Positions 1-6,793 of a DNA stretch of 8,382 nucleotides are shown one piece after another (the stretch's first letter is position 1; each line of letters starts with the position of its first letter). The notes beneath the pieces are model-generated. The model was given only the letters and a program-made list of their open reading frames with translations. It ran no database searches and was not told where the DNA came from. Made by a program: the position numbers and the translations under genes. Source of the stretch: Candidatus Dormiibacterota bacterium. Lineage in GTDB: Bacteria; Chloroflexota; Dormibacteria; UBA8260. The stretch lies in contig CATPCA010000261.1 in assembly GCA_955652545.1 (NCBI GenBank), positions 1 through 8,382 on the forward strand, given 5' to 3'.

Positions 1-608
1 ACGCCCAGCCACGGCGAGATACCGAGCAGGACACGGGCGAGCACTGCCGCGATGACGATGGCACCGAGCAGGCCGGCAACCGCACCCTCGATCGACTTCC
101 GAGGTGAGAGCTGGGGGAAGAACCGGTGCCTCCCGAGGGTGCTCCCGGCGACGTATGCCCCGGTGTCGCAGACGATCACCGCGGCCAGGGCCACTGCCAC
201 GGCGCCGACCCCGAACCCATGGTCGTGCGGACGCCAGTCGAGCAGCGCGACGAAGAAGCCGAGGGAGAACCCGATGTACACCCCCCCGGCGACGGCGGCC
301 ATCCAGCCTCGCCACGACGTACCGCCGACGACCAGGCCGATGCTGCCTGCCACCAAGACTGCGCCCAGCCCGATGTCGAGAGCCGGCGGCGAACCGGGCA
401 CCGCAAAACGGATCGCCAGCCACACCGTGAGCGGGAGGAGCAACCACAGCGGCGGGCGGGCATCCAACCTCCCAGCCAGGCCGGCGAACTCCCAGGCCCC
501 GACTGCTGAGGCCGCGGCGACCACCGCCACGAACAGGTTGCCCCCGGCTGCGATCGCCCCGGCGGCGAGGAGGAGGAGGAGGACGCCCGAGAGCACGCGC
601 ACTGTCAC
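1..608 (-). CDS. cdsA: Phosphatidate cytidylyltransferase (CDP-diglyceride synthase), 3' end cut by window edge
   Basis: Integral membrane enzyme that makes CDP-diacylglycerol from phosphatidate and CTP, the branch point of phospholipid synthesis. About 202 codons are visible. Residues RVLSGVLLLLLAAGA begin a strongly hydrophobic protein with several likely membrane helices (roughly 4-20, 22-45, 76-95, 101-117, 127-147, 175-200). A family match is given by WEFAGLAG near 40 and by CDTGAYVAG (147-155, with conserved Asp148), followed by GRHRFFPQLSPRKSIEGAVAG (159-179; E. coli has SPGKTWQGFIGG). The C-terminal signature (KR...KD) lies beyond the edge. The start is uncertain: GTG 608 is the first plausible codon, with GTGs at 602 and 596 also in frame. 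The frame is open upstream into uppS, and a GGAGG at 662-658 has no in-frame ATG/GTG/TTG at proper spacing. Position after uppS supports the call. Confidence 0.9.
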   Translation of the reverse strand, partial: MTVRVLSGVLLLLLAAGAIAAGGNLFVAVVAAASAVGAWEFAGLAGRLDARPPLWLLLPLTVWLAIRFAVPGSPPALDIGLGAVLVAGSIGLVVGGTSWRGWMAAVAGGVYIGFSLGFFVALLDWRPHDHGFGVGAVAVALAAVIVCDTGAYVAGSTLGRHRFFPQLSPRKSIEGAVAGLLGAIVIAAVLARVLLGISPWLG

Positions 609-679
609 CGTCGATGGGCGGGCGGCGCGAGGGGCGGCCTCGAAGCCGCTATCCGTGCCTCCGGTGATCGCGTGTCCGC

Positions 680-1462
680 TCAGAGTGTGGCCGGCGCTCG
701 CAGCGCCTCCTCCACGCTCGGAGATCCCTGCGGAGCAGCTCCGAACCGGCGGTCACGGCGGGCGTAGGCGGCCAGGGCGCCCTCGATGTCGATCGGCCCG
801 AAATCAGGCCAGAGCGTCTCGGTGACGAAGATCTCGGCGTAGGCCGCCTGCCAGAGCATGAAGTTGCTGATGCGCATCTCCCCCGCGGTGCGGATGATCA
901 GGTCGGGGTCGGGCAGGCCGGCGGTGTAGAGGGCACCGCTGAGCGTCTCCGTGTCGAGGTTGCTGAGGTCGACTCCGCGAGCGGCGAGGTCGCGAACGGC
1001 GGCGACGATCTCGTGGCGACCGCCGTAGTTGATGGCCACGTTGAGGATCGCCCGGGTGTTGGCGCTGGTCAGCTCCTCAGCACGGCGAACCTTCTCCTGG
1101 AGGCGTCCGCTCAGCTTGGAGCGATCGCCGATGGTGCGGACCTGGATGCCCTCCGCATGCATCTGGCTCACCTCGGAGTCAAGGGTATCGCCGAACAACT
1201 GCATCAGCGCGGTCACCTCGTGGCGGGGGCGCGACCAGTTCTCGGTGCTGAAGGCGTACAGGGTGAGGATGTGCACGCCGGCGTCGTGACAGGCTTCCAT
1301 GACGGGCCGGATCGCGCGAACGCCGGCGCGATGGCCGGCCACCCTGGGCAGGTGGCGTCGGTGCGCCCAGCGGCCATTGCCGTCCATGATGATGCCGATG
1401 TGACGCGGCAGCTCCGGGTTGGACGGCTCGGGGATGGCGGCTGGCTGTGGCGGTCGCTGCAT
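680..1462 (-). CDS. uppS: Isoprenyl transferase (undecaprenyl diphosphate synthase, cis-prenyltransferase)
   Basis: Adds isopentenyl units in cis to farnesyl diphosphate to build the C55 carrier lipid used for peptidoglycan and other surface polymers. The 260-aa product carries the family signatures in order: HIGIIMDGNGRWA (21-33, catalytic Asp27), GHRAGVRAIRPVMEACHDAG, LTLYAFSTENWSRP, INYGGRHEI, and PDPDLIIRTAGEMRISNFML followed by WQAAYAEIF and LWPDF. The usual RTGGE reads RTAGE here, a mild substitution. The ATG at 1462 is preferred because no ATG or GTG lies in frame in the 59-nt gap to frr; the ribosome binding site is poor (an AAGG about 14 nt upstream). About 20 Pro-rich residues precede the core. 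cdsA follows on the same strand. Confidence 0.96.
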   Translation of the reverse strand: MQRPPQPAAIPEPSNPELPRHIGIIMDGNGRWAHRRHLPRVAGHRAGVRAIRPVMEACHDAGVHILTLYAFSTENWSRPRHEVTALMQLFGDTLDSEVSQMHAEGIQVRTIGDRSKLSGRLQEKVRRAEELTSANTRAILNVAINYGGRHEIVAAVRDLAARGVDLSNLDTETLSGALYTAGLPDPDLIIRTAGEMRISNFMLWQAAYAEIFVTETLWPDFGPIDIEGALAAYARRDRRFGAAPQGSPSVEEALRAPATL

Positions 1463-1513
1463 GTCTGGGTACTGAACGCCTTGTCGACAGGGGCGGTTTC
1501 GCGAATGCGACTG

Positions 1514-1533
1514 CTCGAGGATCAGACCTCGAG
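1514..1533 (-). other. Hairpin spanning the frr stop codon
   Basis: CTCGAGG-ATCAGA-CCTCGAG is a perfect 7-bp inverted repeat with a 6-nt loop, and the frr stop codon (1524-1522) lies in the loop. No T-run follows on the minus strand. It could pause transcription, protect the upstream mRNA, or be a coincidence of codon choice in a GC-rich genome. Confidence 0.4.
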
Positions 1534-2115
1534 GATCTCAGCCTCCTTCTTCTGCGCGAGATCGTCAACTTTGCCCACGAAACCGTCCGTGATGTGTTGC
1601 ACCTCGGCGATGTTCCGTTCGATCTCGTCTTTGCTGACGTGACCTTCCTTCTCGAGTTTGCGAAGGTGGTCCACCTCGTCGCGGCGGATGTTCCGCACCG
1701 CGATGCGTGCCTCCTCCGCCTTCTGTTTGACGAGCTTGGCGAACTCACGGCGCCGATCCTCGGTGAGTGGCGGGATGGCGATGCGGATCACCTGGCCGTC
1801 GTTGCTGGGGTTGAGCCCGAGCTCACTCTTCTGCAGCGCCTTCTCGATGGCGCCGATCGAGGTCCGATCGTAGGGCTGGATCAGCAGCAGCCTCGCCTCG
1901 GGCGCCGTGATTCCGGCAATGCTCTGCAGCGGTGTCGGCGCACCGTAGTAGTCGACCTGGACTCGGTCGATCAGCGACGGCGTCGCCCGGCCGGTGCGCA
2001 CTCCGCCGAGGTCCTTGTGCAGCGCCTCGAGGCTCTTCTCCATGCGCACCTCGGCGTCGACGAGGCGCTCCTGGATCTGCGCCTGGGAGTCCTCAGAACG
2101 GGTGCGATCACTCAT
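1522..2115 (-). CDS. frr: Ribosome recycling factor
   Basis: Splits post-termination ribosomes together with EF-G. The 197-aa product exceeds the usual 185 aa by about 12 residues at the N-terminus (an acidic/polar segment). Domain I helices and the domain II beta core are recognisable: [111 protein letters not shown], and a C-terminal helix ending KKEAEILEV. An AGGGGG lies 7 nt before the ATG. The ATG overlaps the pyrH stop (ATGA). A 7-bp palindromic hairpin straddles its stop codon. uppS follows after 59 nt. Confidence 0.97.
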   Translation of the reverse strand: MSDRTRSEDSQAQIQERLVDAEVRMEKSLEALHKDLGGVRTGRATPSLIDRVQVDYYGAPTPLQSIAGITAPEARLLLIQPYDRTSIGAIEKALQKSELGLNPSNDGQVIRIAIPPLTEDRRREFAKLVKQKAEEARIAVRNIRRDEVDHLRKLEKEGHVSKDEIERNIAEVQHITDGFVGKVDDLAQKKEAEILEV

Positions 2116-2876
2116 CTGCCATCCCCCTGCGCGTCGACGCGGGTGCCGATGTCCTCCCCCAGGACGACGCGGTCGATGCTGCCTTCAGCGAGCAGGTTGA
2201 ACACAATGATCGGCGTGCCGTTGTCCATGCACAGCGTCAGCGCGGTGTTGTCCATCACCTCGAGGTGGCGATTGAGCACTTCCATGTAGGACAGGTGGTG
2301 CAGCTGCACCGCGGACGGGTCCTTGAACGGGTCGGCGGTGTAGACGCCATCCACCTTGGTCGCTTTGAGCAGCACATTCGCGCCGATCTCGGCAGCCCGC
2401 AGCGCAGCGGTGGTGTCGGTGGTGAAGAACGGGTTGCCGGTGCCCGCAGCGAGGATCACGACCCGACCCTTCTCGAGGTGGCGGATGGCGCGCCGCGGGA
2501 TGAATGGTTCTGCCACCTGCTGCATGGCGATCGCCGACTGCACCCGTGTCTGGAGGTCCAGCCTTTCGAGCGCGTCCTGGAGCGCGAGCGCGTTGATGAC
2601 GGTGGCGAGCATGCCCATGTAGTCGGCGGCGACGCGGTCCAGCCCCTGGGTGCTCGCCTCGACACCGCGGACGATGTTGCCGCCACCGATGACCACGGCG
2701 ACCTCGACGCCACGTGCGTGGACCTTGCCGATCTCCTCGGCGATGCGGCGGACGGTGCCGTGGTGGATGCCGGAGTTGGACTGTTCGCCGAGCAGGGCCT
2801 CCCCGCTCAGCTTGAGAATGATCCGTGAGTAGATGGGGGCTCTGTCGTCGGCGGCGGCGATCGAGGTTCCGACCAC
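2112..2876 (-). CDS. pyrH: Uridylate kinase (UMP kinase)
   Basis: Bacterial hexameric UMP kinase of the amino-acid kinase family, making UDP from UMP and ATP in pyrimidine nucleotide synthesis. The 254-aa product has a roughly 16-residue N-terminal extension before [17 protein letters not shown]. Then come [11 protein letters not shown] (phosphate-binding loop), [20 protein letters not shown] (UMP site), [39 protein letters not shown] (ATP side), and [20 protein letters not shown]. The start is a GTG at 2876, with only a weak GAGAG well upstream. No other plausible start codon lies between it and the conserved domain, so it is kept. The stop overlaps the frr start as ATGA, the classic coupling arrangement. 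The tsf-pyrH-frr neighbourhood is conserved across many bacteria. Confidence 0.97.
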   Translation of the reverse strand: MVGTSIAAADDRAPIYSRIILKLSGEALLGEQSNSGIHHGTVRRIAEEIGKVHARGVEVAVVIGGGNIVRGVEASTQGLDRVAADYMGMLATVINALALQDALERLDLQTRVQSAIAMQQVAEPFIPRRAIRHLEKGRVVILAAGTGNPFFTTDTTAALRAAEIGANVLLKATKVDGVYTADPFKDPSAVQLHHLSYMEVLNRHLEVMDNTALTLCMDNGTPIIVFNLLAEGSIDRVVLGEDIGTRVDAQGDGR

Positions 2877-2899
2877 GGCTGTGGTTTCGGCGCTCTCGA

Positions 2900-3570
2900 T
2901 CAGTTCGGCGACGGCGCGGCGCCGTCCCCCGTCACAGGGGTGCTGCTGCCGATCACTGCGGCGGTCTCACCTACCTGGAAGCGGGCGAAGCGCGCAACCG
3001 TGATGTTCTCGCCAAGTTTGGCCACAGCATCGCCGATCAGCTGGTTGACCTTCTTCTTGCCCTTCTCATCGCGCACGTACGGTTGCTCGAGCAGGCAGAT
3101 CTCCGCGAAGTAGGCGCCGAGCTTGCCCTCGATGATCTTCTCCTGCATGTTGGCCGGCTTGTCGGCGACCTGCGTCTGGAAAACCGCCCGCTCGCGCTCG
3201 ACGATCACTGGAGGAACGTCCTCGCGGCGGATGTACAGCGGTGCGCGACCCGCCACCTGGAGGGCGATCTCCCTGGCGAGTTGTTTGAAGTCATCCGTCT
3301 TGGCGACAAAGTCGGACTCGCAGTTCACCTCGACGAGCACACCGAGCTTCTGCCCGGATACTCCCCCGTCGTGCACGTACGCCTCGACGATGCCCTCGTT
3401 GGTGGAGCGTCCTGCCTTGTCGGCGGCGCGGGCCAGTCCCTTGGCGCGCAGCCAGTCCTTGGCCTTCTCGATGTCACCGCCGGTTTCATTGAGCGCGCGT
3501 TTGCAGTCCATCATGCCCACCCCGGTGAGCTCGCGCAGTTCCTTCACCTGCGCAGCTGTGATCTCAGCCA

Positions 3571-3571
<1 letters not shown>
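2900..3571 (-). CDS. tsf: Elongation factor Ts, short form
   Basis: Guanine nucleotide exchange factor that releases GDP from EF-Tu. Starting at ATG 3571 the product has 223 aa and begins [20 protein letters not shown], the canonical N-terminal UBA-like domain, followed by [17 protein letters not shown] and [16 protein letters not shown]. The core carries [18 protein letters not shown], equivalent to the family TDFV region that contacts EF-Tu; the usual Thr is Ser here. It then has [21 protein letters not shown] and a C-terminal [16 protein letters not shown]. It has one core dimerisation module, like the short EF-Ts of Thermus and cyanobacteria (about 200 aa) and unlike the 283-aa E. coli form. 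A short flexible tail rich in Gly/Ala/Pro/Ser ends it. rpsB is directly upstream, overlapping by 1 nt, and pyrH starts 23 nt downstream. Confidence 0.96.
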
Positions 3572-4428
<857 letters not shown>

Positions 4429-4435
4429 GGGCGTG

Positions 4436-4442
4436 CCTCCTC
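4436..4442 (-). promoter_or_regulatory. Shine-Dalgarno of rpsB
   Basis: GAGGAGG lies 7 nt upstream of the rpsB ATG at 4428. It is a near-perfect anti-16S match, fits the high expression of a ribosomal protein, and fixes the start. Confidence 0.85.
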
Positions 4443-4485
4443 GGGTTGGTGTGTTCCTCCGCCGCGGGTCATCCGCCGGTCACGA

Positions 4486-4524
4486 CCCCACTCTGGGGCA
4501 CCCGTGAACCGGCCTCGCCGAGGC
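4486..4524 (-). other. Two small hairpins in the putative rpsB 5' leader
   Basis: GCCTC-GCC-GAGGC (4512-4524) and CCCCA-CTC-TGGGG (4486-4498) are 5-bp stems with 3-nt loops in the stretch between the candidate promoter and rpsB. Ribosomal protein S2 is known to autoregulate rpsB-tsf through its leader in E. coli. A similar role here is only a possibility, and I do not recognise a known leader motif. Confidence 0.35.
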
Positions 4525-4539
4525 GTGTGTGATGAGCCA

Positions 4540-4559
4540 AGTCTAGCAGCGGCTGTCAA
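4540..4559 (-). promoter_or_regulatory. Candidate rpsB operon promoter
   Basis: On the minus strand TTGACA (4559-4554) is followed by TGCTAGACT (4548-4540), an extended -10 form (TGnTAnnnT). The two are too close (8 bp) to serve as a -35/-10 pair, so either TAGACT works as an extended -10 element, or TTGACA is a -35 with a weak -10, TCATCA, at 4535-4530 (18-bp spacer). Either would start transcription roughly 95-105 nt upstream of rpsB and past the hairpin cluster, as expected for a separate rpsB operon promoter. Called by eye only. Confidence 0.45.
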
Positions 4560-4587
4560 TCAGCCCGGTACAGTGTGCTGGGATCTG

Positions 4588-4628
4588 CCCTCCCTTAGCG
4601 TCCGGCGCCAAGTGGCGCCGAAGGAGGG
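4588..4628 (-). terminator. Hairpin 3, nested stem with GC-rich core
   Basis: The core CGGCGCC-AAGT-GGCGCCG (4603-4620) is a 7-bp stem with a 4-nt loop. It is enclosed by an outer stem in which 4588-4593 pairs with 4623-4628, with TT/AA added across a one-base bulge, leaving a 6-nt internal bulge on one side. The outer arm belongs to the direct-repeat copy at 4580-4595, so it can alternatively pair with parts of hairpin 1. No T-tract is present. Confidence 0.4.
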
Positions 4629-4631
4629 TTT

Positions 4632-4657
4632 GGAAAGGCGGTGACGTCCGCCTTTCC
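4632..4657 (-). terminator. Hairpin 2, 10-bp perfect stem
   Basis: GGAAAGGCGG-TGACGT-CCGCCTTTCC is a perfect 10-bp inverted repeat with a 6-nt loop, the strongest simple stem in the window. It is followed on the minus strand by AAACCC, not by T residues. It probably forms part of a tandem terminator or RNA-stabilising cluster between hslU and rpsB. As an inverted repeat it could also serve a protein-binding role. Confidence 0.45.
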
Positions 4658-4660
4658 GAG

Positions 4661-4681
4661 AGGGAGGGATCTGCCCTCCCT
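4661..4681 (-). terminator. Hairpin 1 just after hslU stop
   Basis: A perfect 8-bp inverted repeat, AGGGAGGG-ATCTG-CCCTCCCT (plus-strand reading), lies 1 nt past the hslU stop codon. It is a plausible end point for the topA-hslVU transcript. No U-tract follows on the minus strand, so it is not a textbook intrinsic terminator; it could stabilise the 3' end or act in a U-independent way. Confidence 0.5.
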
Positions 4682-4682
4682 G

Positions 4683-6239
4683 TTAGAGAACGTACTTGCG
4701 CAGGTCGTCGTTGCGCACCAGGTCGGCCAGGCGCGAGCTCACGTAGTCGGCGTTGACCTCGACCGGTGTGGTGGTGAAGTCCTCGGCCCGGAAGGAGATC
4801 TCCTCGAGCACCTTCTCGAGGATGGTGAACAGGCGCCGGGCGCCGATGTTCTCGTCCTGTTCGTTGACAGCGTGCGCCTGATGGGCGATCTCGGTGATGC
4901 CGTCGGGCAGAAAGCGCAGCTCGACGCCTTCGGTGCCGAGCAGGGCTGTGTACTGCTTGGTCAGGGCGTTGCTCGGCTCCACGAGGATGCGCTCGAGGTC
5001 GGCCTGTGTCAGGCTGTTCAGCTCGACGCGGATCGGGAACCGGCCCTGCATCTCCGGGATCAGGTCATTGGGCCGCGACATCGTGAAAGCCCCAGCGGCG
5101 ATGAACAGAAGGTGATCGGTGTGCACCGGGCCGTACCTGGTGCTGACCGTCGAGCCCTCGAGCAGGGGCAGAAGGTCGCGCTGTACGCCCTCGCCGCTGA
5201 CGTCCGGGCCGTGCTCACTGTGCTGACCGCAGATCTTGTCGACCTCGTCGACGAAGACGATGCCGTGGTCCTCGACCTCTCGGATGGCCTCGTCGTAGAC
5301 GCGGTCCATGTCGATGAGACGGTCCGTCTCCTCCTCGACCAGCGCGCTGCGCGCGTCGGCGACGGTCATCCGCTTGGTGCGCTTGCGGGGCGGAGCCATC
5401 TGCGAGAAGAAGTCCGACAGCGACGTGCCCACCTCCTCGAGCCCGGTGCCGGCGAAGCCTTCGAATGCGGGTTGGAACGGTTCCTCCACCTCGACCTCGA
5501 TCAGCTTGTCCTCGAGATGTTTGGCCTCGAGCTTGCGTTCCAAACGCCGGCGTAGGGTGCGACGCCGGCGCTGTCGAGCCAGGTCTCCTTCGCCGGCTCC
5601 GGCCGGAGCCTCAGCGGTATCGGCCGCGGGCTCGCGAGGTTGGGCTCTCTCCTCGGCGTCGACGAGAGTGTCCAGGATGCGGGCCGTGGCGGCGTCGCGA
5701 GCGCGATCCTCGACCTCGGCGATGCGGCCGTTGTGCACCTCGGTGATGGTCTGCTCGAGGAGGTCGCGGACGATGGACTCGACGTCGCGACCGACGTATC
5801 CCACCTCGGTGAACTTGGTGGCCTCGACCTTGAGGAACGGCGAGTTGGTCAGCCGGGCCAGCCGCCGCGCGATCTCCGTCTTGCCGACACCGGTGGGGCC
5901 GATCATGAGGATGTTCTTGGGCAGCACCTCTTCGCGCATCTCGTCGCTGAGGCGCTGACGACGCACCCGGTTGCGCAACGCGATGGCCACGGCGCGCTTG
6001 GCCGCCTGCTGGCCGATGATGTAGTCGTCCAGGCGGCGCACGATCTCGACGGGAAGCAGCTCCTCCGTCTCCGCAGGATGCGCTGCATCGGGGGGCGCCG
6101 GCGCTGCGCCAGTTGGCGCCAGCCCCTTCTCCACCGCGTCGGCGGCCGGCCCCGACTGTGCAGGTGGCGACGTCTCGGTGGTGGTGAACAGGGCACCCTG
6201 CCCGGCAGCGGATTCGCTGCCGCGGACCGGGTCGCTCAC
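4683..6239 (-). CDS. hslU: ATP-dependent protease ATPase subunit HslU (ClpY), N-terminally extended
   Basis: AAA+ unfoldase that feeds substrates to HslV. I chose the GTG at 6239 because it overlaps the hslV stop as GTGA; this gives 518 aa against 443 in E. coli. A longer frame runs up to 6533 but lies inside hslV. About 57 residues of Ala/Pro/Glu/Thr-rich, probably disordered sequence precede the conserved beginning [14 protein letters not shown]. Then come Walker A GPTGVGKT (114-121, Lys120), pore loop GYVG (147-150), an I-domain (about 167-318) with a charged low-complexity insertion, Walker B FVDEVDKI (Asp331-Glu332), [17 protein letters not shown], the arginine-finger region [10 protein letters not shown], sensor-2 [18 protein letters not shown], and a C-terminal LRKYVL matching the family tail that docks into HslV. 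The usual SREGVQRD reads SGEGVQRD here (Gly349). A later in-frame GTG (Val36) is possible but has no visible ribosome binding site. TAA is followed at once by hairpins. Confidence 0.94.
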   Translation of the reverse strand: MSDPVRGSESAAGQGALFTTTETSPPAQSGPAADAVEKGLAPTGAAPAPPDAAHPAETEELLPVEIVRRLDDYIIGQQAAKRAVAIALRNRVRRQRLSDEMREEVLPKNILMIGPTGVGKTEIARRLARLTNSPFLKVEATKFTEVGYVGRDVESIVRDLLEQTITEVHNGRIAEVEDRARDAATARILDTLVDAEERAQPREPAADTAEAPAGAGEGDLARQRRRRTLRRRLERKLEAKHLEDKLIEVEVEEPFQPAFEGFAGTGLEEVGTSLSDFFSQMAPPRKRTKRMTVADARSALVEEETDRLIDMDRVYDEAIREVEDHGIVFVDEVDKICGQHSEHGPDVSGEGVQRDLLPLLEGSTVSTRYGPVHTDHLLFIAAGAFTMSRPNDLIPEMQGRFPIRVELNSLTQADLERILVEPSNALTKQYTALLGTEGVELRFLPDGITEIAHQAHAVNEQDENIGARRLFTILEKVLEEISFRAEDFTTTPVEVNADYVSSRLADLVRNDDLRKYVL

Positions 6240-6793
6240 GAGGGCGGCACCGGTCGGGTGGCGAGCGTCTCCACGGAGATGCTGTCGTTGGTGTAGATGC
6301 ACAGCCGGGCAGCGATCTCCAGCGCCTTGCGCGCCACCTCGGCGGCGGGAAGGTCGGTGTTCTCGACGAGTGCGCGCGCCGCGGCGTGTGCGAAAGGACC
6401 GCCGCTGCCGATGGCGGTGATGTCCTCGTCGGGCTCGATGATCTCGCCCTCGCCACTGAGCAGGAGGAGCCGCTCCTCGTCGGCGGCGATCAGCATGGCC
6501 TCCAGGTGACGCAGGAACTTGTCGGTGCGCCACTCCTTGGCCAGCCCGACGGCGGCCCGGAGCAGGTTGCCCTGGTGCTTCTCGAGGTGCTGCTCGAACT
6601 TGTCGAAAAGTGTGAACGCGTCGGCGACGCTGCCCGCGAAACCGACCACCACGCGGTCATTGAAGAGCCGTCGCACCTTGACTGCGCGATGCTTCATCAC
6701 AACGTCGCCGACGGTCACCTGGCCGTCGCCGGCAATCGCCACCTCGCCGCCGCGCTTGACGGCCACGATGGTCGTCGAGTGGATGCCGCTCAC
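6236..6793 (-). CDS. hslV: ATP-dependent protease peptidase subunit HslV (ClpQ)
   Basis: Proteasome-like threonine peptidase of the cytosolic HslUV protease, assembling as a double hexamer capped by HslU. The 185-aa product starts at a GTG overlapping the topA stop by 4 bp. A six-residue leader (MSGIHS) precedes TTIVAV, so Thr7 is the predicted nucleophile after propeptide removal. Other family landmarks line up with E. coli HslV at a constant +6 offset: Asp23 in GDGQVT, Lys39 in VKVRRL, and GFAG at 51-54. [45 protein letters not shown] and IYTNDS follow. Length is close to the usual 174-181 residues, the excess being the leader and a short tail. No strong Shine-Dalgarno is seen (an AAGG lies about 10 nt upstream), so translation probably depends on coupling to topA. 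Its stop overlaps the hslU start, again as GTGA. Confidence 0.97.
   Translation of the reverse strand: MSGIHSTTIVAVKRGGEVAIAGDGQVTVGDVVMKHRAVKVRRLFNDRVVVGFAGSVADAFTLFDKFEQHLEKHQGNLLRAAVGLAKEWRTDKFLRHLEAMLIAADEERLLLLSGEGEIIEPDEDITAIGSGGPFAHAAARALVENTDLPAAEVARKALEIAARLCIYTNDSISVETLATRPVPPS

Larger units (their letters stand above)
4580..4681. repeat. 16-bp direct repeat flanking a 70-bp hairpin-rich spacer
   Basis: GGGATCTGCCCTCCCT occurs exactly at 4580-4595 and again at 4666-4681. On the minus strand both copies are preceded by CTAA, which in the hslU-proximal copy contains the hslU stop codon; the similarity therefore extends further across a 2-nt gap. The 70 bp between the copies hold two strong inverted repeats. 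This could be a partial duplication of the hslU 3' flank, a small inserted palindromic unit, or a copy of a genome-wide intergenic repeat; the window alone cannot separate these. Confidence 0.8.

Noticed and set aside
52..825. A 257-codon plus-strand open frame at the left end
   Set aside because: It runs antisense to cdsA and the end of uppS, which carry clear family motifs on the minus strand; its Pro/Ala/Arg/Thr composition is a shadow signature.
4632..4657. Possible CRISPR repeat or tRNA-like fold
   Set aside because: Only one copy of the 10-bp palindrome exists, there are no regularly spaced spacers, and no tRNA cloverleaf or CCA end can be drawn.
4641..5555. A 304-codon plus-strand open frame starting in the hslU-rpsB gap
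   Set aside because: Almost all of it is antisense to hslU; long antisense frames are expected at this GC content.
6240..6533. Extension of the hslU frame upstream of the GTG at 6239
   Set aside because: The extra residues are a frameshifted reading of hslV, and the GTGA overlap gives a better start.
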